A DNA stretch of 64,000 nucleotides from DZBG01 sp049241565 (GTDB lineage: Bacteria > Bdellovibrionota > Bacteriovoracia > Bacteriovoracales > Bacteriovoracaceae): positions 1 to 64,000 of the forward strand of contig JBMLQL010000054.1 of the NCBI GenBank assembly GCA_049241565.1. The letters are read 5' to 3'. Under the pieces are notes generated by a model. It was not told the DNA's origin, searched no databases, and worked only from the letters and a program-made list of their open reading frames with translations. The translations under genes were made by a program, and so were the position numbers. Below are positions 59,753-64,000 of this stretch, piece after piece (the first letter of the stretch is position 1; every line of letters begins with the position of its first letter).

Positions 59753-59877
59753 AGGAAAATAATACACCCAAAGACTTACAATTTCTAACTTAATACAAAC
59801 TTAATAGAAATCAAGAAAAGAGTGCGATATGAATAAGGAGAGCACTGGCCATTAAGGCCTTTAAGAGGAGCCTTTCG

Positions 59878-59961
59878 ATGTTGGAAAAACTCATTCTTCT
59901 TGCTGGGATTGGACTTTTTACGTTATCGACTACTTTGATTGCAGGTGGTGTCTTTCACTAG
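59878..59961 (+). CDS. 27-residue single-helix membrane microprotein
   Basis: The ORF is one hydrophobic helix (MLEKLILLAGIGLFTLS then TTLIAGGVFH). AAGAGGAG lies eight bases before the ATG. The transcript ends at the terminator 59989-60010. Nothing else lies in this 300-base gap, so the microprotein is the likely reason for a transcript here. No family recognised. Confidence 0.5.
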   Translation: MLEKLILLAGIGLFTLSTTLIAGGVFH

Positions 59962-59988
59962 GGATGGATATTAGTGAAGCTGAAGTTC

Positions 59989-60010
59989 AAGGACCCACGG
60001 ATGGGCCCTT
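59989..60010 (+). terminator. Rho-independent terminator of the 27-residue ORF
   Basis: AAGGACCCA (59989-59997) pairs with TGGGCCCTT (60002-60010) with one mismatch and a CGGA loop. TTTTTG follows. Confidence 0.75.
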
Positions 60011-60069
60011 TTTGTCTTTAAGCTGACCCAAAAATTTACAACCCTCATTTTTTGATTAAGATTGTTTCT

Positions 60070-60420
60070 ATGAGTGATTATGAATTGGTTTACAGCGATG
60101 ACCCTAACTTTAAAAAACGCTGTCCTAAATGCCAAAAATTTCCTTGTGCTTGTCCTAAGGCCTCAGAGATGAGGCCAGCGGAGCATACGTTGAAAATTCG
60201 TCTCGAAAAAAACGGACGTGGAGGGAAAATGGTCACGGTCGTTTTTGAGCTACCGAAAAATGAATCATATTTTACCGATGTGGCGAAGAAGCTTAAGGCC
60301 CAGTGTGGAACTGGAGGGGCCTTTAAAGACAATATGATCGAGATTCAAGGCGATCACCGTGAAAAGGTGAAGGCTTACCTAGAGAAGCTAGGGTTTAAAG
60401 TTAAACTGGCCGGTGGTTAG
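60070..60420 (+). CDS. yciH: SUI1/eIF1-like translation factor (YciH type)
   Basis: 116 residues from the ATG at 60070 (a TTG at 60052 is open). An N-terminal zinc-type motif CPKCQKFPCAC is followed by the SUI1 fold (LKIRLEKNGRGGKMVTVVFEL, KKLKAQCGTGGAFKDN, IEIQGDHREKVKAYLEKLGF read in parts). YciH proteins affect start-site selection. Four bases overlap the convergent AAA gene at the stop. Confidence 0.9.
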   Translation: MSDYELVYSDDPNFKKRCPKCQKFPCACPKASEMRPAEHTLKIRLEKNGRGGKMVTVVFELPKNESYFTDVAKKLKAQCGTGGAFKDNMIEIQGDHREKVKAYLEKLGFKVKLAGG

Positions 60421-61031
60421 TGCTTTGATGAAATGATAATTTCATCCATGGCCTTAATTCCTGCCATAATTTTTTGTAAAAATGATGGCTCATTTTTGAT
60501 ATAGACAAAATTCGGATGTTTCGACCAAAGTTCACGAAGCCTTAGGTCAAGTTCGATGGCCTTAATCTGATCTTCATTACGAACTGGGTTTCCTAGATCA
60601 ATTGAAAGCCCGCCAGCAGCGGCTGTCTCAAAAAAAATCACAGCATCATAGCGCTTTAATTCTTTATCAAGGGTTGTTCCCATGGTCTTAAAAAAATCAT
60701 CAGCACCTTTTGGCCAATAAGCGGCACCATCCACTGTCCCACGGTCACAAAGGAGGGCATGGTGAGGAAAAAGACCCGCGTAAGTATCTTCAATATTTCC
60801 TTGAACACAAAAAATTGATTTCTGGATCGAAGAAACAACATTGGGATTGTCTACTCTTGGAAATCCTCCCTTAAAGAGGAGAGTGGCGACTTCAGGAACT
60901 AAAGAAATATGATCTTTAAATTCACGACGAAACAGCTCTGCTGCCGTAGATTTTCCACCCCCAGGTCCACCAGTAAGAGCGATTTTATGGAGACCGGGTT
61001 TTTTTGTTCTTTTGTTTGGCATAGTAGTCAT
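60417..61031 (-). CDS. AAA-family ATPase/kinase-like protein
   Basis: 204 residues from the ATG at 61031 (another ATG at 61022; the frame opens at 61109). Walker A GGPGGGKST is near residue 17. The Walker B region reads HALLCDRGTVDGAAY, as in AAA_28/NadR-like kinases and thymidylate-kinase relatives. Its substrate cannot be read. It is divergent from the DTW gene, whose start overlaps it or comes within 15 bases. Confidence 0.7.
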   Translation of the reverse strand: MTTMPNKRTKKPGLHKIALTGGPGGGKSTAAELFRREFKDHISLVPEVATLLFKGGFPRVDNPNVVSSIQKSIFCVQGNIEDTYAGLFPHHALLCDRGTVDGAAYWPKGADDFFKTMGTTLDKELKRYDAVIFFETAAAGGLSIDLGNPVRNEDQIKAIELDLRLRELWSKHPNFVYIKNEPSFLQKIMAGIKAMDEIIISSKH

Positions 61032-61044
61032 GTTAGTTAAAGTT

Positions 61045-61782
61045 ATGGTTGTTAATAATGAAGAGCTTAAATTGAACCTTTGTTTACGCTGTTTTAGGCG
61101 GATTCGCACTTGCTTATGTGAGCATGTGAAAACCTTTCATACCTCTAATCGTTTTGTCCTCTTGATTCATCCGATGGAGTTCAAAAAAGAGCGGACCGGC
61201 ACAGGGAGAATCAGCCATTTATCCCTCGAAAATTCATCTCTCATCGATGGCGTTAATTTTGACGGGAATAAGCGCTGGGAAGCAGAGCTCTCGGATCCAG
61301 GTTACCTGCCTGTGGTCCTTTATCCTGGTCCTGAGGCCATTAATCTCTCTGAGATCAGTGATAAATCTCTTTTGCCAGGAGGCGGGAAAAGGCCCTTAAA
61401 GCTAATTGTTATTGATGGGACCTGGCCATGTGCTAAGAAGATGATGAAGGAAACAAAATCCCTTCATACCCTCCCGAGAGTCAGTTTCACTAATACGAGA
61501 AAATCGGAATTTCTTATCAAACAGCAGCCCGATGAGTTGTGTCTTTCAACGATTGAATCCATTCATCAGGTTTTAGTCGAATTTAAGCGATTGGGTGTAG
61601 AGAATACTGAGACACCCATTGATCATCTTACGTCAGTGTTTGGGAAGATGGTGGAGAGACAAATTCAAATTGCCTCAGATCCAAGTCTTCAAGGTTATCG
61701 TCGTAAGTCTTATTCTGCTCCCACTGATCGAAAAAAATCGAAGAAGTGGGAGAAGAGAAGTCTATTTTATCTCGGAGAGTGA
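61045..61782 (+). CDS. DTW-domain tRNA-uridine aminocarboxypropyltransferase-like (second copy)
   Basis: 245 residues from the ATG at 61045 (another at 61030; the frame opens at 61012). Zn-type cysteines CLRCFRRIRTCLCEHV, strand LLIHPMEF, the DTW motif IDGTWPCAKKM and a C-terminal SFLI-type region match the DTW family, but it is longer and more diverged than the copy at 8431. The two may modify different tRNA or rRNA uridines. Its 3' end overlaps the convergent glycosyltransferase by 16 bases. Confidence 0.82.
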   Translation: MVVNNEELKLNLCLRCFRRIRTCLCEHVKTFHTSNRFVLLIHPMEFKKERTGTGRISHLSLENSSLIDGVNFDGNKRWEAELSDPGYLPVVLYPGPEAINLSEISDKSLLPGGGKRPLKLIVIDGTWPCAKKMMKETKSLHTLPRVSFTNTRKSEFLIKQQPDELCLSTIESIHQVLVEFKRLGVENTETPIDHLTSVFGKMVERQIQIASDPSLQGYRRKSYSAPTDRKKSKKWEKRSLFYLGE

Positions 61783-63122
61783 ACAATCTCATCTCTGACT
61801 GAGGCCTGCCAGTAAGATCTTTTAAAAAGAAGTTTAATCATTCCTGTGAACCTCACTACACTCAAAAATTGCTTATAACCAAAAAAGGCCGTGAGCGCCG
61901 TCCAGAAATAAGTGAAAAAATAAGTTGGGCGCTTGAGGCGAAGAATATACTTCTGTTCAAGATAAAGTCCTGCCATGGTGATAAAAAGATTAATTCCAAT
62001 TCCGATCTCAAAATAAAGAAGAACTGTCGGTGAGTGGAGCAGATCATTTTTCCAGGCCAGAGGCAAAAGGATATAAGTTGAAAGTTCAATAATGGGTGAG
62101 AGAACTTCAATGGCCCAGAGATAAGGAACAATAAACAGTCCAGCAGCTCCATGAGAAGGATTAAATGTCATAGAGAGATGTTTGGTTAGGGTTTGCACCA
62201 GCCCCATCTGCCAGCGACTTCTTTGAGCGGTGAGTTCTTTGCAATTTTTTGGAACTTGAGTCCAACCAGTGTGAACAGGGATAATTTTAATCTGGCCTTT
62301 ATGTTTGTAGTGATGGCGCAGATTCATGATCACAGCAAAGTCTTCAGTTAAATTATTAATCGGAAACCCTCCCACTTGAATCAGGCTCTCTTTTTTGAAC
62401 ATGGCCATGGCCCCAGAAATGAGAACAGTGCCCTGAATAAGACCTTGACCAAGTCTCTCACAAACAAAAGCACGTAAGAACTCAAGACGTTGTTGAGTCA
62501 CAAGCCATGAGCGACGTGAGTAAGATTTAATTTGATTATCAAAAATAGTTTCACCGTTGAGAGGAGTGATGATCCCACCAACGGCCACCGTTTTGGCCGA
62601 GCGACTTATTTCATGAAGACATTTTACAATTCCTTCATGATTAGGGACAGTGTCAGCATCCATGGTACAAACGATATCGTATTTGGCGAAACGAAGACCA
62701 ATATTGAGGGCCTGTGCTTTTCCTTGGTGAATGCTTCCGATAACTTTAAGGTCGGGATGAGTGATAGACTGATAGATTTTGAGGTTTTCTTTTTCTTCGG
62801 TTAGTTGGAGATGATAAAAGTTTTTGAGAACATTCAGAGTGGCATCTTTAGAGCCATCATCAATCAAAATAATTTCTTTTTTAATTTCTGGATGGGCAAG
62901 ATAGGTTTGAATGGTCTCAACAATAAGAGTTTCTTCATTAAAACTTGGAATGAGAAAACTTAATGGGGGAAGCTCTTCAGTATTAATTTTCTTTTTATGA
63001 CGACGTTTGATCGCCAAAAAAGCCAGAAGAAACATTACCCCATAAATAATATTGGCCCAGAGGAAATAGATTCCTGCGTACTCAATTAGAATGCTAATCC
63101 ACTCTCTCATTACCAGCTCCAA
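61767..63122 (-). CDS. Family 2 glycosyltransferase, PgaC/YaiP-like
   Basis: 451 residues. One N-terminal and three or four C-terminal membrane helices. The GT2 motifs are complete: PSFNEETLIVETIQTYL, ILIDDGSKDAT, TMDADTVPN (DxD), LTEDFAVIM (TED) and QRSRWQMGL (QxxRW). It should make or extend a surface polysaccharide. It overlaps the YaiO-type gene by 13 bases and follows it, as yaiP follows or pairs with yaiO in E. coli. Confidence 0.9.
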   Translation of the reverse strand: MELVMREWISILIEYAGIYFLWANIIYGVMFLLAFLAIKRRHKKKINTEELPPLSFLIPSFNEETLIVETIQTYLAHPEIKKEIILIDDGSKDATLNVLKNFYHLQLTEEKENLKIYQSITHPDLKVIGSIHQGKAQALNIGLRFAKYDIVCTMDADTVPNHEGIVKCLHEISRSAKTVAVGGIITPLNGETIFDNQIKSYSRRSWLVTQQRLEFLRAFVCERLGQGLIQGTVLISGAMAMFKKESLIQVGGFPINNLTEDFAVIMNLRHHYKHKGQIKIIPVHTGWTQVPKNCKELTAQRSRWQMGLVQTLTKHLSMTFNPSHGAAGLFIVPYLWAIEVLSPIIELSTYILLPLAWKNDLLHSPTVLLYFEIGIGINLFITMAGLYLEQKYILRLKRPTYFFTYFWTALTAFFGYKQFLSVVRFTGMIKLLFKRSYWQASVRDEIVHSPR

Positions 63123-63868
63123 GTCGTGTTAAAGTTTGTTGTCAGAAAATTATTATTAATCAGATCATAATCTGTATAGTCGATACTCAACGATGTTGAG
63201 ATAGAACTATTCCAAAGATATTTGACTCCTGTGGCGATACTTTTTGATCTGATGACTTCATTAAATGATCCGAATACAGCTTGGGCCGGCTCTTGACCTT
63301 TAGTTCCACTGATCCAAATCTGACCAAGATCTTCTTTGTAATACATCATTTTGAGACCGTAACTGAAAAGTTTTTGAGTCCCCGCTGGCCCAATGAAATT
63401 GGCATTTCCAAAACGAGTCATGGGAATAATGACTAAAGAATTAATCTTTTCAATTTCGACATTAAACAAGAACTCATTAAGCTCAGTCTTTGTATATTTC
63501 GCTGTTTTAAATTCCTCGTAAAAACTTATGCCTTGAAAAATAGATTGACCAGAACCTAGAGAGTAGCGGTAGTGAGGCAGGATTCTTCCATTATGCCCTA
63601 GCTCCATATCTGCCTTGAGATAGAATGTTTCAAACTTTTGTTCAAAACCAACGAGTATGATTCTTTCATAAAGATCAAAACGTTCTAAGTATTGTCCACC
63701 AAGATGGATTCTTTGAGTTGAATTGAGATCAATAAATCCCTCAACACCTGCTTGTCTTCCCGTTTCATTCCGTCTTTGCATCTCAAGATAAGAACCCGAT
63801 AGAGTAACTTCATGGGCCCAAAGTTGAGTCGCTAAAATGGTGATCAAAAAAAGAAAAATAATTCTCAT
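63110..63868 (-). CDS. YaiO-family outer-membrane barrel
   Basis: 252 residues with a signal peptide (MRIIFLFLITILATQLWA). It lacks the TPR part; strands such as VTLSGSYLEMQRRN, RIHLGGQYLERFDLYE and SSISTSLSIDYTDYDL match the YaiO C-terminal barrel. It may pass a polysaccharide across the outer membrane. The start overlaps the upstream ATP-grasp gene's stop (ATGA) and its end overlaps the GT2 gene, so the three form one operon. Confidence 0.8.
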   Translation of the reverse strand: MRIIFLFLITILATQLWAHEVTLSGSYLEMQRRNETGRQAGVEGFIDLNSTQRIHLGGQYLERFDLYERIILVGFEQKFETFYLKADMELGHNGRILPHYRYSLGSGQSIFQGISFYEEFKTAKYTKTELNEFLFNVEIEKINSLVIIPMTRFGNANFIGPAGTQKLFSYGLKMMYYKEDLGQIWISGTKGQEPAQAVFGSFNEVIRSKSIATGVKYLWNSSISTSLSIDYTDYDLINNNFLTTNFNTTWSW

Positions 63869-64000
63869 AACGAAGCCTTTATAGATTGAGCAAGAAGTTT
63901 AGCTGAGTCAGGACTTGTTCTAAAAAAAAGTTCAGGCTCAAGAAGTTCCACTTCCATGATGACTAGTTTCCCTTCAAAACGAGCGAGATCAATACGAGCG
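63865..64000 (-). CDS. ATP-grasp-type ligase, 3' end (rest outside window)
   Basis: On the minus strand the frame is open to the window edge and its TGA overlaps the YaiO ATG. The visible 44 residues read ARIDLARFEGKLVIMEVE and LLEPELFFR, the terminal signature of RimK/D-Ala-D-Ala-ligase-type ATP-grasp enzymes (RxD, M/ExE, EPxLF). It is the first visible gene of the YaiO/GT2 operon. Substrate unknown. Confidence 0.65.
   Translation of the reverse strand, partial: ARIDLARFEGKLVIMEVELLEPELFFRTSPDSAKLLAQSIKASL

Noticed and set aside
59786..59798. TAACTTAATACAA, similar to the TAACTC box
   Set aside because: No TTGGCA or GG-N10-GC element lies 28-29 bases downstream.
1..64000. CRISPR arrays, rRNA or tRNA genes
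   Set aside because: No regular spacer-repeat series, cloverleaf or rRNA sequence was recognised by reading; a tRNAscan or Infernal run would settle this.

Overview
The window looks like chromosomal DNA of a Gram-negative, moderately AT-rich, delta-proteobacterium-like organism. It encodes outer-membrane barrels, a TolC-type channel, periplasmic hydrolases, NtrC/sigma-54 control and a FliA-type sigma factor. The overall gene style (secreted coiled-coil and repeat proteins, endonuclease I, a ceramidase-like hydrolase, scavenging functions) fits Bdellovibrionota, Bacteriovorax-like, but that placement is inference and no rRNA gene is present to settle it.

Region 1 (1-6.8 kb) is accessory: the 3' end of an RHS gene with a small membrane partner gene, a tyrosine recombinase with its excisionase-like gene, an orphan RHS tip with a second membrane partner gene, a decayed third tip fused ATGA-style to a small secreted protein, a decayed integrase fragment, a DUF4258-type toxin-antitoxin pair and a truncated RHS core. 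It reads as an RHS tip-exchange array.

Region 2 (6.7-15.4 kb) holds glutathione peroxidase, a YqhD-type alcohol dehydrogenase, a DTW tRNA-modifying enzyme, a secreted GH1 glycosidase, a FliA-like sigma factor and a 1039-residue secreted coiled-coil protein. Just upstream of the last lies a sigma-54-type promoter with a structured GGA-hairpin RNA and a 33-codon membrane ORF. Region 3 (15.4-24.7 kb) is a complete kdpABCDE potassium operon, followed by a second copy of the same promoter/GGA-hairpin RNA/small-ORF arrangement and a BBP2-type porin.

Region 4 (24.8-30.9 kb) is one operon: lipoprotein, Na+/solute symporter, a type I secretion-style ABC protein whose ATPase motifs are all lost, an HlyD adaptor and a TolC-like channel. 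Region 5 (30.9-50.8 kb) is mostly housekeeping or metabolic: proBA-yajQ-yqeY-M24, a large secreted repeat protein, succinyl-CoA:acetoacetate transferase with an AtoE importer, a CREST hydrolase with endonuclease I, an RlmM-like methyltransferase, an FAD oxidase, a 5'-nucleotidase and a U32 RNA hydroxylase.

Region 6 (50.8-59.2 kb) is a signalling and envelope-stress cluster: an NtrC-family activator, an Hpt protein, a CHASE3 kinase, a lone receiver, a REC-kinase-REC hybrid, and small stress proteins (DUF1328, CsbD, YqjD/YqjE-like, a Lys/Ala-rich periplasmic protein). Region 7 (59.2-64 kb) has a pseudouridine synthase, an SUI1 factor, a second DTW protein and an ATP-grasp/YaiO/glycosyltransferase cluster.

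The two most notable signals link regions 2, 3 and 6. First, six sigma-54-like promoters (about 11.8, 23.3, 51.4, 52.9, 58.0 and 58.1 kb) carry the same 13-bp box (consensus TAACTCATTGAAA) exactly 28 or 29 bp upstream of the -24 element. Second, the two longest transcripts from these promoters begin with homologous RNAs, each with five GGA-loop hairpins like CsrA-titrating RNAs, ahead of small membrane-protein ORFs. Together they suggest a local stress regulon feeding into Csr-type post-transcriptional control.
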